Positions 54,371-64,000 of a stretch of DNA of 64,000 nucleotides are shown in pieces (position 1 is the stretch's first letter; each line of letters opens with the position of its first letter). The notes beneath the pieces are model-generated. The model saw only the letters and a program-made list of their open reading frames with translations. It had not been told where the DNA came from and did no database searches. The stretch is taken from the NCBI RefSeq assembly GCF_947488135.1, contig NZ_CANKYW010000004.1, positions 248,001-312,000 on the forward strand. The letters are read 5' to 3'. Position numbers and translations under genes: made by a program. Source of the DNA: an uncultured Marivita sp. GTDB taxonomy: Bacteria > Pseudomonadota > Alphaproteobacteria > Rhodobacterales > Rhodobacteraceae.

Positions 54371-57235
54371 TTATTCCGCCGCCAACTGCTTTTTCGAGCT
54401 GAGCATCGGCTTGAGATACCGTCCCGTGTGGGATTCGACCACCTCTGCCACCTGCTCGGGCGTACCGGTCGCCACGATCTGGCCACCGCCATCACCGCCT
54501 TCCGGCCCGATGTCGATCAGCCAATCCGCCGTCTTGATGACATCCAGGTTGTGTTCGATCACGATGACGGAATTGCCCTGATCCACAAGTTCATGCAGCA
54601 CTTCAAGAAGTTTGCGTACATCCTCGAAATGCAAGCCAGTTGTCGGCTCATCAAGGATGTACAGAGTGCGTCCCGTCGACCGTTTCGCCAACTCTTTCGA
54701 CAGCTTCACGCGCTGCGCTTCGCCACCGGATAGTGTGGTCGCCTGCTGGCCGACCTTGATGTAGCCAAGACCGACGCGCACCAAAGCGTCCATCTTTTCA
54801 CGAATACTGGGCACCGCCTTGAAGAACTCCTGCGCGTCTTCAACCGTCATATCGAGAACGTCGGCTATGCTCTTGCCTTTGAACTTGATTTCCAAAGTTT
54901 CCCGGTTGTAGCGCGCACCTTTGCAGGTCTCGCAGGTGACGTAGACATCGGGCAGGAAATGCATCTCGATCTTGATAACGCCGTCGCCCTGACACGCCTC
55001 GCAGCGCCCACCCTTGACGTTGAAGCTGAAACGTCCCGGTTTGTAGCCACGCGCCTTTGCCTCGGGCAGACCGGCGAACCAGTCGCGGATCGGGGTGAAG
55101 GCACCCGTGTAAGTCGCTGGATTCGACCGCGGAGTTCGCCCAATTGGTCGCTGGTCGATATCGATGACCTTGTCCAGATGTTCCAAGCCCTTGATCGTTT
55201 CGCAGGGCGCGGGTGTCTGGCGCGCACCATTCAGCCGCATGGAGGCGGTCTTGAACAGGGTTTCGATGGTCAGCGTGGACTTGCCACCACCCGACACCCC
55301 GGTCACACAGACAAACTTGCCTAGCGGGAATTCGGCGGTGACATTCTGAAGATTGTTGCCCGACGCTTTGACCACCTTGATCGATTTGCCCTTTTTGCCC
55401 TTGCGCCGCTCGGCGGGCACCGCGATTTCACGCGCGCCACTGAGGTACTGACCGGTCAAGGAAGCAGGGTCGTCGGCCACGTGTTTCGGCGTTCCGTGGC
55501 TGACCACCTGTCCACCGTGAACACCCGCGCCCGGGCCGATGTCGAACACGTAATCCGCCTCACGTATCGCTTCCTCGTCATGTTCGACCACGATCACCGT
55601 GTTGCCCTGATCGCGCAACGATTTCAGCGTGCCGAGCAGCCGGTCATTGTCGCGCTGATGCAGGCCGATGGACGGCTCGTCCAGAACGTAAAGCACCCCT
55701 GTCAGCCCAGAGCCGATCTGGCTGGCCAGACGGATACGCTGGCTTTCGCCGCCAGACAGTGTGCCCGCGTTGCGCGACAGCGTCAGGTATTCAAGGCCGA
55801 CATTGTTCAGGAACCCCAAACGTTCGCGAATTTCCTTGAGGATCGCCTTTGCGATTTCGTTTTTCTGCGCGGTCAGTCGCTCGGGAACCGTGTTGCACCA
55901 GTCGAACGCTTCCTTGATCGACATCTGCACGACCTGCCCGATATGCAGGTCAGCAATCTTGACCGCCAGCGCCTCTTCCCGGAGACGATAGCCGCCGCAG
56001 GTGCCGCAGGAGCGGTTGTTCTGGTAGCGCTCGAATTCTTCGCGGATCCAGTTGGAATCCGTCTCGCGGTAGCGGCGCTCCATGTTCGGGATCACGCCTT
56101 CAAACGTCCGCGTGACGTTGTAGATACGCCCGCCCTCATCGTAGCGGAAGGCGATTTCCTCGTCGCCGGAGCCATAGAGGAAAACCTGCTGCACATGCGC
56201 GGGCAGGTCTTTCCAGCGGGTCGATCTGTTGAACTCGTAATGCTTGGCCAGAGCCTCGATCGTTTGCAGGAAATAAGGGCTTTTCCCCTTCCGCCACGGG
56301 GCCAACGCGCCATCGGCGATCTTGAGGGTGGTGTCGGGCACCACGAGGTTCGGGTCGAAGAACAGCTCGACCCCAAGACCGTCACAATCCGGGCAGGCCC
56401 CAAAAGGCGCGTTGAACGAGAACAGGCGCGGTTCGATTTCGGAAATCGTGAAGCCGCTGACCGGGCAGGCGAATTTTTCGGAGAACGTATGCCGCTCCGG
56501 TTCGCCCTCGCTGGGCGCGGTTTCAAGGATGGCGATGCCGTCTGCAAGGTCCAACGCCGTGCGGAAACTGTCGGCGAGGCGCGTTTCCAGCCCCTCTTTC
56601 ACCACGAGACGATCCACCACCACGTCGATGTCATGGCGAAATTTCTTGTCGAGCGTCGGTGGTTCGTCCAATTCGTAGAACTGACCGTCGACCTTGACGC
56701 GCTGGAAGCCCTGCTTCCGCAACTCCATAAATTCCTTGCGATACTCACCTTTGCGGTCGCGCACGATCGGGGCCAGAAGGTAAGCGCGCGTGCCCTCCTC
56801 CATCGCCATGACGCGGTCCACCATGTCCTGCACCTGCTGCGCCTCGATGGGCAGGCCGGTCGCGGGGCTATAGGGCGTGCCGACGCGCGCAAAGAGAAGG
56901 CGCATGTAATCGTAGATCTCGGTCACGGTGCCGACGGTCGAGCGCGGGTTCTTGGAGGTCGTTTTCTGTTCGATGGAAATTGCCGGGCTAAGGCCGGAGA
57001 TGTGATCCACATCCGGCTTTTCCATCATATCGAGGAACTGCCGCGCGTAGGCCGACAACGATTCAACGTAACGGCGCTGCCCTTCGGCGTAGATTGTATC
57101 GAACGCCAGCGATGATTTGCCCGACCCCGAAAGTCCGGTGATCACCACCAGTTGATCGCGCGGAATGTCCACATCGATGTTCTTGAGGTTATGCTCGCGC
57201 GCGCCGCGCACCTCGATATTCTTAAGCTCGGCCAT
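54371..57235 (-). CDS. uvrA: UvrABC system protein A
   Basis: Damage-recognising ATPase of nucleotide excision repair, 954 aa. Two ABC modules: [14 protein letters not shown] with [16 protein letters not shown], and [10 protein letters not shown] with [18 protein letters not shown]. Zinc modules CPDCDG/CGTCGG and CEACQG/CETCKG. Preceded by a LexA-type box, so SOS-induced. Confidence 0.97.
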   Translation of the reverse strand: MAELKNIEVRGAREHNLKNIDVDIPRDQLVVITGLSGSGKSSLAFDTIYAEGQRRYVESLSAYARQFLDMMEKPDVDHISGLSPAISIEQKTTSKNPRSTVGTVTEIYDYMRLLFARVGTPYSPATGLPIEAQQVQDMVDRVMAMEEGTRAYLLAPIVRDRKGEYRKEFMELRKQGFQRVKVDGQFYELDEPPTLDKKFRHDIDVVVDRLVVKEGLETRLADSFRTALDLADGIAILETAPSEGEPERHTFSEKFACPVSGFTISEIEPRLFSFNAPFGACPDCDGLGVELFFDPNLVVPDTTLKIADGALAPWRKGKSPYFLQTIEALAKHYEFNRSTRWKDLPAHVQQVFLYGSGDEEIAFRYDEGGRIYNVTRTFEGVIPNMERRYRETDSNWIREEFERYQNNRSCGTCGGYRLREEALAVKIADLHIGQVVQMSIKEAFDWCNTVPERLTAQKNEIAKAILKEIRERLGFLNNVGLEYLTLSRNAGTLSGGESQRIRLASQIGSGLTGVLYVLDEPSIGLHQRDNDRLLGTLKSLRDQGNTVIVVEHDEEAIREADYVFDIGPGAGVHGGQVVSHGTPKHVADDPASLTGQYLSGAREIAVPAERRKGKKGKSIKVVKASGNNLQNVTAEFPLGKFVCVTGVSGGGKSTLTIETLFKTASMRLNGARQTPAPCETIKGLEHLDKVIDIDQRPIGRTPRSNPATYTGAFTPIRDWFAGLPEAKARGYKPGRFSFNVKGGRCEACQGDGVIKIEMHFLPDVYVTCETCKGARYNRETLEIKFKGKSIADVLDMTVEDAQEFFKAVPSIREKMDALVRVGLGYIKVGQQATTLSGGEAQRVKLSKELAKRSTGRTLYILDEPTTGLHFEDVRKLLEVLHELVDQGNSVIVIEHNLDVIKTADWLIDIGPEGGDGGGQIVATGTPEQVAEVVESHTGRYLKPMLSSKKQLAAE

Positions 57236-57300
57236 GCTATCCCCCGATACGCTTGGTTAACACATAGGGGTTGGTGCCGGTTTCGCCAATCGAAAAATGA

Positions 57301-57315
57301 GAACGAATGTGGAAC
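57301..57315 (-). promoter_or_regulatory. LexA box (SOS operator) of uvrA
   Basis: GAAC-N7-GAAC on the plus strand, that is GTTC-N7-GTTC toward uvrA: the alphaproteobacterial LexA consensus. Centre 73 nt upstream of the uvrA start. Confidence 0.8.
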
Positions 57316-57340
57316 ACCTGAAAGTGTCCACAGAAATAGA

Positions 57341-57370
57341 GGACGGCCCCGGGTCGCCCCGAAGCCGTCC
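57341..57370 (-). terminator. Terminator-like hairpin after the agl operon
   Basis: Stem GGACGGC/GCCGTCC with additional inner pairing (CGGGG/CCCG region), 18 nt beyond the aglK stop on the minus strand, tail TCTATTT. Confidence 0.6.
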
Positions 57371-57388
57371 GGTACGACACGTCACTCG

Positions 57389-58477
57389 TTAACGGTACAA
57401 CAAAGAGGTGCCGTTGTGGAAAACGTGCACCTTGTCCGGGGTTGCGCCCAGCTTGACCGATTTGCCGCGCAGTTCAGCGTGAATGCCGGGCAGTTTGCCG
57501 ATCACCGCGTGGGCGTCGCCTTGCTGTTCGAAGTAAAGCAACGTGACCTCGCCCAAAGCTTCGGTGATGTTCACCTTGCCTTCGAAGATGTAGTCCCCGT
57601 CCGTTTCGAGAAAATCCTCGGGCCGCACGCCGACATTCACCTTCAGTCCCATATCCGGATCGGTGGACGGGTAATCCGACACGGCTGTGCCGCCGCCGTC
57701 CATCTTGACGGTCGTTTGCTGACCGGTGCCGACGATCTCGCCGGGCAGCAAATTCATAGACGGCGAGCCGATGAATTGCGCGACGAATTCGCTGTTGGGC
57801 CGTTCGTAAAGCTCGAGCGGCGCGCCGACTTGGGCGATGCCCTTGTTGGCCAGCACAACGATGCGGGTGGCGAGTGTCATCGCTTCGACCTGATCGTGGG
57901 TGACGTAGATCATCGTCGACTCGGGCATCTGTTCCTTGAGCTGCGCAATCTCGATCCGTGTAGCCACGCGCAACGCCGCGTCGAGGTTCGAGAGCGGTTC
58001 GTCGAAGAGATACACCTTCGGGTCGCGCACGATGGACCGCCCGATCGCCACACGCTGACGCTGACCACCCGAGAGGGCTTTGGGCAAGCGGTCGAGATAC
58101 GGATCGAGTTGCAGCATCTTCGCGGCACGGTTCACCGCCGCGTCGATCTCGGACTGGGGTTTCTTCGCGATCTTGAGCGCAAAGCTCATGTTCTCGCGCA
58201 CGGTCATGTGCGGATAGAGCGCGTAGGACTGGAACACCATGGCGATCCCGCGCATGGCGGGCGGCATATCGTTGACCACCTGCCCGTCGATCTCAAGCGT
58301 CCCACCGGTGATCTTTTCCAGCCCCGCAATCATCCGCAGAAGTGTGGACTTGCCACAGCCCGACGGGCCGACAAAGACAATCAGTTCCCCCTGCTTGATG
58401 TCGAGATTGATATCGTTGAGCACGTTGACCGCGCCCGCATAGGTCTTTTCGACATCCGTCAGCTTCAAATTGGCCAT
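57389..58477 (-). CDS. aglK: Alpha-glucoside ABC transporter ATPase
   Basis: MalK/UgpC-type ATPase energising import, 362 aa. Walker A GPSGCGKSTLLRMIAG, LSGGQRQRVAIGRSI, Walker B VYLFDEPLSNLD, and a C-terminal TOBE/regulatory domain (VGVRPEDFLETDGDYIFEG). Last gene of aglEFGAK, 25 nt after aglA. Confidence 0.9.
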   Translation of the reverse strand: MANLKLTDVEKTYAGAVNVLNDINLDIKQGELIVFVGPSGCGKSTLLRMIAGLEKITGGTLEIDGQVVNDMPPAMRGIAMVFQSYALYPHMTVRENMSFALKIAKKPQSEIDAAVNRAAKMLQLDPYLDRLPKALSGGQRQRVAIGRSIVRDPKVYLFDEPLSNLDAALRVATRIEIAQLKEQMPESTMIYVTHDQVEAMTLATRIVVLANKGIAQVGAPLELYERPNSEFVAQFIGSPSMNLLPGEIVGTGQQTTVKMDGGGTAVSDYPSTDPDMGLKVNVGVRPEDFLETDGDYIFEGKVNITEALGEVTLLYFEQQGDAHAVIGKLPGIHAELRGKSVKLGATPDKVHVFHNGTSLLYR

Positions 58478-58502
58478 GTCCGTCCCTCCCTGTCCTGATC
58501 TG

Positions 58503-60161
58503 TCAGGAATTCATTTTTAGCGCGAGGCACGGCTGCCACGGGCCAAGATGCAATTTTCCATCCGCCTGCGGTCCGGCGCTCCCCAGTTCCAGACCGATCT
58601 GCGCCCAGTTGCCCGATGGCATGTCCATCGTGGCGGGCTGGTCGCTAAGATTGAAGGCGCAGAAGATGGTTGTGCCCTCAAAGCTGCGCTTGAAGTGGAC
58701 GATGCTGTCCAAGCTCTTGACGCCATCATGGTCGCCCTTGGCCAGCGCCGGTTGCGCGTGGCGGAAGGCGATGGCGCGGCGGTAATGGTGCAGGATCGCC
58801 GCCGGGTCGTCTTCCTGCTGCGCGACCGTGCGGTGCAGGTGTTCGTGGCTGACGGGCAACCACGGCTGGCCGCTGGTGAAGCCGCCATTCTGGTTCGACG
58901 GCTCCCAGACCATCGGGGTGCGGCAGCCGTCGCGGCCCTTGTATTCTGGCCAGAACTCGATCCCGTATGGGTCTTGCAGGTCCTCGAAGCCGACCTCGGC
59001 CTCGTTCAATCCCAACTCTTCGCCCTGATAGAGACACACCGATCCGCGCAGGCACATCATCAGCGTGGCGAACAGGCGCTGTGCCGCCGGTGACAGGTTC
59101 CAGCGGGAGGCGTGGCGCGTAACGTCGTGGTTGGAAAACGCCCAGCACGCCCAGCCATCGGCAGCCACCTCGTCAACTTGGCCCAGCACCTCGACGAAGC
59201 GATCCGCCGTCGGCTCCACCCCTGACAGGAATTCGAACGCGTAGCACATATGCACGCGGTTCTCGCCCTTGGTGTATTCGCCCATGATCTCGAGCCCGCG
59301 TTGCGCGTCGCCCACCTCGCCCACGGACGTGGTGCCGGGGTATTCGTCCAGCAGCGCGCGGAACCGTTCAAGAAAGGCGAGGTTCTCGGGCTGGTTCTTG
59401 GAATAGAGGTGTTCCTGGTGATTATACGGGTTCACCGACGGCGCGATATTGGCGTTGCGCTTTTCCTTGGGCAGGCCCGGATTGCTCCGCAGATCCTTGT
59501 CGTGAAAGTAGAAGTTGATCGTGTCGAGACGGAAGCCGTCGACGCCGCGATCCAGCCAGAAGCGCGTCACGTCCAGCAGCGCCTGTTGTACATCCAGATT
59601 GTGGAAGTTCAGGTCGGGCTGCGAGGTCAGGAAGTTGTGCAAGTAATACTGTTCGCGCCGCGCGTCCCATTGCCAGGCCGGGCCGCCGAAGATCGACAGC
59701 CAGTTGTTGGGTGGCGTGCCGTCCTCTTTGGGATCGGACCAAACGTACCAACCAGCGCGGTCATTCGTACGGTCGGACCGGCTTTCGATGAACCAAGGGT
59801 GCTGGTCCGAGGTGTGCGACAGCACAAGGTCGATCATCACCCGGATGCCCAGCCGGTGCGCGGTCTGCACCAGCACGTCGAAATCAGCGAGTGACCCGAA
59901 CATCGGATCGACGTCGCAATAGTCGCTGACATCGTAGCCAAAATCCTTCATCGGAGAGGTGAAGAAGGGGCTGATCCAGATCGCGTCGACACCCAGGGAT
60001 GCCACATAGGGAAGCCGGTGCGCGATGCCCAGAAGATCGCCGACGCCGTCGCCATTGCTGTCCTGAAAGCTGCGCGGGTAGATCTGGTAGATCACGGCAC
60101 CGCGCCACCAATCGGCGTCAATTGCGGGGTTCTTGGCGGCCAAGGTGTTTGCCACGTTCAT
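58503..60161 (-). CDS. aglA: Alpha-glucosidase (GH13)
   Basis: Hydrolyses imported alpha-glucosides such as sucrose, maltose or trehalose-like sugars. 552 aa. Region I DLVLSHTSDQH, region II GFRLDTINFY with nucleophile Asp, region III acid Glu in SVGEVGD, region IV FSNHDVTRHASRW. Starts with a WWRGAVIYQIYPRSFQDSNG typical N-terminus. ATG 60161 with AAGGA upstream is preferred over GTG 60179. Confidence 0.92.
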   Translation of the reverse strand: MNVANTLAAKNPAIDADWWRGAVIYQIYPRSFQDSNGDGVGDLLGIAHRLPYVASLGVDAIWISPFFTSPMKDFGYDVSDYCDVDPMFGSLADFDVLVQTAHRLGIRVMIDLVLSHTSDQHPWFIESRSDRTNDRAGWYVWSDPKEDGTPPNNWLSIFGGPAWQWDARREQYYLHNFLTSQPDLNFHNLDVQQALLDVTRFWLDRGVDGFRLDTINFYFHDKDLRSNPGLPKEKRNANIAPSVNPYNHQEHLYSKNQPENLAFLERFRALLDEYPGTTSVGEVGDAQRGLEIMGEYTKGENRVHMCYAFEFLSGVEPTADRFVEVLGQVDEVAADGWACWAFSNHDVTRHASRWNLSPAAQRLFATLMMCLRGSVCLYQGEELGLNEAEVGFEDLQDPYGIEFWPEYKGRDGCRTPMVWEPSNQNGGFTSGQPWLPVSHEHLHRTVAQQEDDPAAILHHYRRAIAFRHAQPALAKGDHDGVKSLDSIVHFKRSFEGTTIFCAFNLSDQPATMDMPSGNWAQIGLELGSAGPQADGKLHLGPWQPCLALKMNS

Positions 60162-60234
60162 CGTCCTGTATCCTTGCACCCACCTATGCGGGCGCCGTTA
60201 GAGAAGAAGGTGCCCCGCCATATGGCGGGACGCG

Positions 60235-61392
60235 TTATTTGACAGAGCCAGCCAGCAGGCCGCGCACCAGGTATTTCTGCATCGCGAAGAACACCAGTAG
60301 GGGCACCGCGATCGACACAAAGGCCGCGGTCGCGAGGATTTCCCAGTTGCCGCCACGGGTGCCCAGAAGCTCCACGATCTGGTTGGTCATCACAGTGGTC
60401 TGGCCCGTGGCGTCGATCAGGAACACCTTGGCGACAAGCAGATCGTTCCATGTCCAGAGGAATTGGAAGATCGCAAAGCTCGCCAGTGCCGGGAAGGACA
60501 GTGGCAGGATGATCTTGACGAAGATCTGAAATTCCGTCGCGCCATCGACACGGGCGTTCTCGATGATGTCACGGGGCAGACCGACCATGTAGTTTCGTAA
60601 GAGGTAGATCGCGAGCGGTAGCCCGAACCCGGTATGCGCGAGCCAGGTGCCCAGATACCCCTTTCCGATACCGATGCCCAAGTGCAGCTTGAGAAGCGGG
60701 ATCAGCGCCAGTTGCAGCGGCACCACCAGAAGGCCCACCACCACGGCGATCAAAAGCGCCCTGCCGGCGAAATCCATCCAGGCCAGCGCGTAGGCCGCGA
60801 AGGCCGCCACCACGATGGGGATGATCGTCGCCGGGATGGTCACGGTCAGCGTGTTGAAGAACGCCTTTGCCATGCTGTCGGTCGCGTTGCCCGACAACAG
60901 CACCTGCTGGTAGTTTTCCAGCGTGAAGTCCGGGGGCAGTTCGGCGGTGACGAAGATCCGTTGCCCCCGTCCGCCCTCCATCTCGACAGGGCTTTCCAGC
61001 CTGTAGTCGCCATTGGCTTCGACGGTGATGGTTTCCCCGTCGCGCAGCTCTGCCGTGTCGCCGGGCACGTAGGCCGCTACGTCACGGGACGAGGTGCCCC
61101 AAGCCGACATGTCGATTTCATCCGACAGGTCTTCGCCGGCAAAGAGGTTCCCTTCGATCACGTAGACCCCGTTCACTAGCACCTGTTCGTCGGGTGCCGC
61201 GGTGCGCAGTGTCAGGCTTTGCTCGGTGGGAAACAGGGCTTTCCACCAGCCCGATGTCGAGATCTGGTCCGCCGTGCGGAAGGACGACACGAAGAGACCG
61301 ACCGTCGGGAAGAGCCACAGCGCCACCAGCGCCACCACCGAGATGTGAACCGCCCATGTGAGAGAGGATTTGGTTCCAGCGATATTATCCAT
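60235..61392 (-). CDS. aglG: Alpha-glucoside ABC transporter permease AglG
   Basis: MalG-type permease, 385 aa. TM1 at about 14-36, then a roughly 100-residue periplasmic insert (about 45-150, acidic and beta-like: VLVNGVYVIEGNLFAGEDL), then five helices. EAA motif NARVDGATEFQIFVKIILPL. The insert is typical of AglG-type proteins as I remember them and absent from MalG proper. Confidence 0.9.
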   Translation of the reverse strand: MDNIAGTKSSLTWAVHISVVALVALWLFPTVGLFVSSFRTADQISTSGWWKALFPTEQSLTLRTAAPDEQVLVNGVYVIEGNLFAGEDLSDEIDMSAWGTSSRDVAAYVPGDTAELRDGETITVEANGDYRLESPVEMEGGRGQRIFVTAELPPDFTLENYQQVLLSGNATDSMAKAFFNTLTVTIPATIIPIVVAAFAAYALAWMDFAGRALLIAVVVGLLVVPLQLALIPLLKLHLGIGIGKGYLGTWLAHTGFGLPLAIYLLRNYMVGLPRDIIENARVDGATEFQIFVKIILPLSFPALASFAIFQFLWTWNDLLVAKVFLIDATGQTTVMTNQIVELLGTRGGNWEILATAAFVSIAVPLLVFFAMQKYLVRGLLAGSVK

Positions 61393-61406
61393 AGTCCCGG
61401 TCTCCC

Positions 61407-62426
61407 TCAGCGCATTTCATTGCGCGCGTTGCGCACGTTCCAGACAAGGATCGGCGTCACCAGCAACATGATCACGATGGCGCTGGCCGACCCCACACCC
61501 CAGTCATTGGCGCGGAACAGCTTGTCGAACATGTAATTTGCCAGAACCTGCGTTTCCCATTGGCCGTTGGTCATCGCGAAAACGATGTCGAAGACCTTGA
61601 GAACCACCAGCGTGATCGTCGTCCAGACCACCACGATGGTGCCCGCGATCTGCGGCATCTTGATCTTGAAGAAAATCTGGAACGGGTTGGCCCCGTCCAC
61701 GATGGCGGCCTCGATGGTTTCCTCGGGGATACCGCGCAGGGCGGCCGACAGGATCACCATCGCAAAGCCCGTCTGGATCCAGATGAGCACGATCATCAGC
61801 AGAAAGCTGTTCCAGAATGGAATGGTCAGCCATTGCTGCGGATCATTGCCCGTCATCCAGACATAGATCGCGTTCAGCACGCCAATCTGCTCGGTTCCCG
61901 GTGGGCGCGCGTCATAGACCAGTTTCCAGATCACGGCGGCACCCACAAAAGAAATCGCCATCGGCATGAAGATCAGCGACTTGGCGATATTGCCCCACTT
62001 GATCCGGTCGGTCAGTTGCGCCGCCAGAAGGCCAAAGGCGGTCGACAGCGCAGGCACCACGATGAGCCAGAGCATGTTGTTGCGCATCGCTTCCCAGAAT
62101 TTCGGCTCGGACGCCATCTGACGGTAATTGTCCAACCCGGCCCAATTGTAGACGGTCGTCCCGTCCAGCATGGTCTCACGTTCGGTCAGCGACAGGCGGA
62201 TCGTCTCGACCACCGGGTAGGCCAGGTACAGCCCAAGCGCGAGAAGTGCCGGCAGAAGGAACAGCCACGGGCGCACCAGGTTCGCGCGGTTGATATTCTT
62301 GCCTGCGTTCGGCCCCTTGGCAGGGAACAGCACCTTGTCGAGAAACTGGTTCGAGAAGTAGAAGTAGCCCAGACATCCGCCGACGCCGATGGCGATGGTC
62401 AGAAGACCTTGTAGTGCGGGATTCAT
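61407..62426 (-). CDS. aglF: Alpha-glucoside ABC transporter permease AglF
   Basis: MalF-like permease, 339 aa, about eight hydrophobic segments. EAA loop EAAIVDGANPFQIFFKIKMP. Starts MNPALQGLLTIAIGVGG. aglG begins 14 nt after its stop on the same strand. Confidence 0.9.
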   Translation of the reverse strand: MNPALQGLLTIAIGVGGCLGYFYFSNQFLDKVLFPAKGPNAGKNINRANLVRPWLFLLPALLALGLYLAYPVVETIRLSLTERETMLDGTTVYNWAGLDNYRQMASEPKFWEAMRNNMLWLIVVPALSTAFGLLAAQLTDRIKWGNIAKSLIFMPMAISFVGAAVIWKLVYDARPPGTEQIGVLNAIYVWMTGNDPQQWLTIPFWNSFLLMIVLIWIQTGFAMVILSAALRGIPEETIEAAIVDGANPFQIFFKIKMPQIAGTIVVVWTTITLVVLKVFDIVFAMTNGQWETQVLANYMFDKLFRANDWGVGSASAIVIMLLVTPILVWNVRNARNEMR

Positions 62427-62464
62427 GCTGTCCCTCCCAAAATGATGGCCAGTGATTGGCGGGT

Positions 62465-62562
62465 CCGGTGCGTTTCACCGGCGGCCCCTTATCCGGGGTC
62501 TTGGCTTTGCAGCTTTGTCGGGATGGGCCGCGCGATTGCCCGCGCAGCCCTGCATTTTTGCA
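62465..62562 (-). other. Hairpin-rich gap between aglE and aglF
   Basis: 144-nt gap with CCGGTG-CGTTT-CACCGG (62465-62481), a GCGCG/CGCGC stem (about 62530-62545) and TGCA-TTTT-TGCA (62551-62562). Stem loops here can protect the aglE message and reduce permease expression relative to the binding protein. The last hairpin contains GCATTTTTGCAAAAC, identical to 46121-46135. Confidence 0.5.
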
Positions 62563-62570
62563 AAACGTAC

Positions 62571-63839
62571 CTACTTCAGCGAGTCCCAGCTGTCCTGGAT
62601 GTCGCTCGCCACTTCGGCAGCGTCCGCGCCACCGGCATAGTCGACCATCCCGGTCCAGAAGGTGCCCGCACCCACACCGCCCGGCATCAGGTCGGAGGCG
62701 TCAAAGCGGAAGGTCGTGGCATCCAGGAGGATCTGGTTCATGTTGGCGGCCGCCTCGGTCGAGAATTTCGACAGGTCCACACCGGTATGCGGTGTCAGGA
62801 AGCCTCCGTTTGCCATCCAGATCTCGTGCGCCTCGGGCGTCTGGAGATAGGCGATCAGGTCATGCGCCGCTTCGTTCTCGTTGGTGATGGCCCAAAGCGT
62901 GCCAGCCCCCAGAACCGGCGAGCCGAGATCCTTTTCCTCGTAAGCCGGGAAGTAAAAGAAGTCGGCGTCCAGCCCCACTTCGGTCCCTTCCGGGAAGAAG
63001 GCCGGGATGAACGAGGCCTGACGGTGCATGTAGCACTGCGGCGGCGCATCAAAGAGACCCTTGGGGCTGTCACGGAAATCGGTCGAGGCCACAGCCCCGG
63101 CACCACCGGCGACGTAATCGTCATTGCGGGCGAAATAGCCGAACTCCTCGATCGCGGCGACGACACGCGGATCGTCGAACGGGATCTCGTTGGCCACCCA
63201 CTGGTCATAGACCTCTGGCGGCTGCGTGCGCAGCATCATCTCTTCGACCCAGTCGGTCGCGGGCCAACCCGTTGCACCACCGGATCCCAGGCCGATGCAC
63301 CACGGCGTTTCGCCGTCGGCGACGATCTGGTCTGTCAGCGCCTTGAGCTCTTCCATCGTCTCCGGAATTTCGTAGCCCGCGTCCTCGAAGTTCTCGGGCG
63401 AGTACCAGACCAGCGATTTCACATCGACCTTGTAGAAAAAGCCGTACAGGTCCTCTTCCCCGTCAGGGCCCGCATAGGTGCCCAGATCGACCCAGGATTG
63501 ACCCGCCGCATAATTCTCGGAGACCCACTCGGCCGTGCCGTCCCGGAGCGGCGTCAGGAACCCACGCGCCGCCATGTCGGATGCGAGACCCGGCTGCGGG
63601 AACACCGCCACGTTCGGCGCAGAGCCTGCTTCGGCATCCACGACGATCTGCTGTTCGAAGCTGTCGGAGCCGACATAGCTGACATTGTGGCCGGATTTTT
63701 CAGCGAAGTCGGACAGAACCGCCTCGACGAGTTCCTGGTCCGGGCCAAGCCACGGGCCGAACACAGTGACATCTTCGGCTGCTGCGGCGCTTGCACACAA
63801 CGCTGCGACGGCCGCACTCGTGGTGAGTGTCTTTTTCAT
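62571..63839 (-). CDS. aglE: Alpha-glucoside ABC transporter substrate-binding protein
   Basis: Periplasmic binding protein, 422 aa, signal peptide MKKTLTTSAAVAALCASAAA. Family 1 extracellular binding fold with FGPWLGPDQELVEAVLSDFA. GGGAGG 6 nt before ATG 63839. First gene of the aglEFGAK operon; the regulator AglR (LacI type) would be expected just upstream, outside the window. Confidence 0.92.
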   Translation of the reverse strand: MKKTLTTSAAVAALCASAAAAEDVTVFGPWLGPDQELVEAVLSDFAEKSGHNVSYVGSDSFEQQIVVDAEAGSAPNVAVFPQPGLASDMAARGFLTPLRDGTAEWVSENYAAGQSWVDLGTYAGPDGEEDLYGFFYKVDVKSLVWYSPENFEDAGYEIPETMEELKALTDQIVADGETPWCIGLGSGGATGWPATDWVEEMMLRTQPPEVYDQWVANEIPFDDPRVVAAIEEFGYFARNDDYVAGGAGAVASTDFRDSPKGLFDAPPQCYMHRQASFIPAFFPEGTEVGLDADFFYFPAYEEKDLGSPVLGAGTLWAITNENEAAHDLIAYLQTPEAHEIWMANGGFLTPHTGVDLSKFSTEAAANMNQILLDATTFRFDASDLMPGGVGAGTFWTGMVDYAGGADAAEVASDIQDSWDSLK

Positions 63840-63897
63840 GAGTAACCTCCCAAGTTGCGCATGTTAGCGCCTGACTTTTCCCCGCCCCGGAATCACC

Positions 63898-63911
63898 CCA
63901 AAGCGCTTTGG
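63898..63911. promoter_or_regulatory. LacI-family (AglR-type) operator
   Basis: Perfect 14-bp palindrome CCAAAGCGCTTTGG with the central CG typical of LacI-family sites, 59-72 nt upstream of aglE. Likely bound by AglR. Confidence 0.7.
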
Positions 63912-64000
63912 ATGCGTCAAAGTCCCTGATTTGCCTGAGTCTGTCAATCCAGTGCATACGCAGAAAAACCCAACAATTACGCTGCTTTGCAGAAACTTTA

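Noticed and set aside
55481-57115. 544-codon frame antisense to uvrA
   Set aside because: Shadow of uvrA; no ribosome binding site or known domain.

Overview
The window is ordinary chromosome from a GC-rich alphaproteobacterium, almost certainly Rhodobacteraceae (Roseobacter group). This rests on several features seen together: a ChpT phosphotransferase, an olsBA ornithine-lipid pair, the long two-module dCTP deaminase, the argS-SPOR-nagZ-scpA-scpB and DUF177-rpmF-plsX-fabH-ihfA-merR gene orders, a VPLPA-CTERM protein, a GTTC-N7-GTTC type LexA box before uvrA, and a TTAA-N7-TTAAC CtrA-type box. I saw no insertion sequence, prophage, CRISPR array or rRNA. One tRNA (Pro, GGG) is present.

Layout. 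1-9 kb: 3' part of an M32 carboxypeptidase, a VPLPA-CTERM surface protein, usg, gyrA, a small membrane protein, olsBA, DUF3553 and chpT. 9-19 kb: a histone-deacetylase-like enzyme that looks internally shortened, an ABC-F ATPase, bamE with a coupled OlsB-like acyltransferase, then the plsX/fabH fatty-acid cluster, IHF alpha, a MerR regulator, tRNA-Pro and dCTP deaminase. 19-28 kb: scpB, scpA, nagZ, SPOR protein, argS, a CPA1 antiporter, dgt and an ErpA-type Fe-S protein. 28-30 kb: an unrecognised two-gene operon, a 220-aa protein made of 20-residue FTSGL repeats followed by a 358-aa helical protein. 30-36 kb: xthA, bolA, two membrane microproteins, grxD, zapA, a coiled-coil protein and transketolase, then an intergenic array of hairpins. 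36-45 kb: DUF808 protein, two GAPDH paralogues, MFS transporter, a PepSY/cytochrome b/membrane-LuxR trio, stress-type small proteins, lipase, coaD and a CBS protein. 45-53 kb: valine catabolism (LysR, mmsA, acyl-CoA dehydrogenase, and a fused 3-hydroxyisobutyryl-CoA hydrolase/3-hydroxyisobutyrate dehydrogenase). 53-64 kb: a secreted-type choice-of-anchor L/Hint protein, uvrA, and the complete aglEFGAK alpha-glucoside import operon with a LacI-type operator at its head.

The most unusual items are: (i) the FTSGL-repeat protein and its partner; (ii) four successive 20-nt hairpins of identical 8-4-8 geometry but different stem sequence after the transketolase gene; (iii) the in-frame fusion of two consecutive valine-pathway enzymes, with a possible internal start; (iv) a bulged hairpin that would bury the ribosome binding site of the Hint protein. 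All functions are inferred from sequence reading only; no database search was run.
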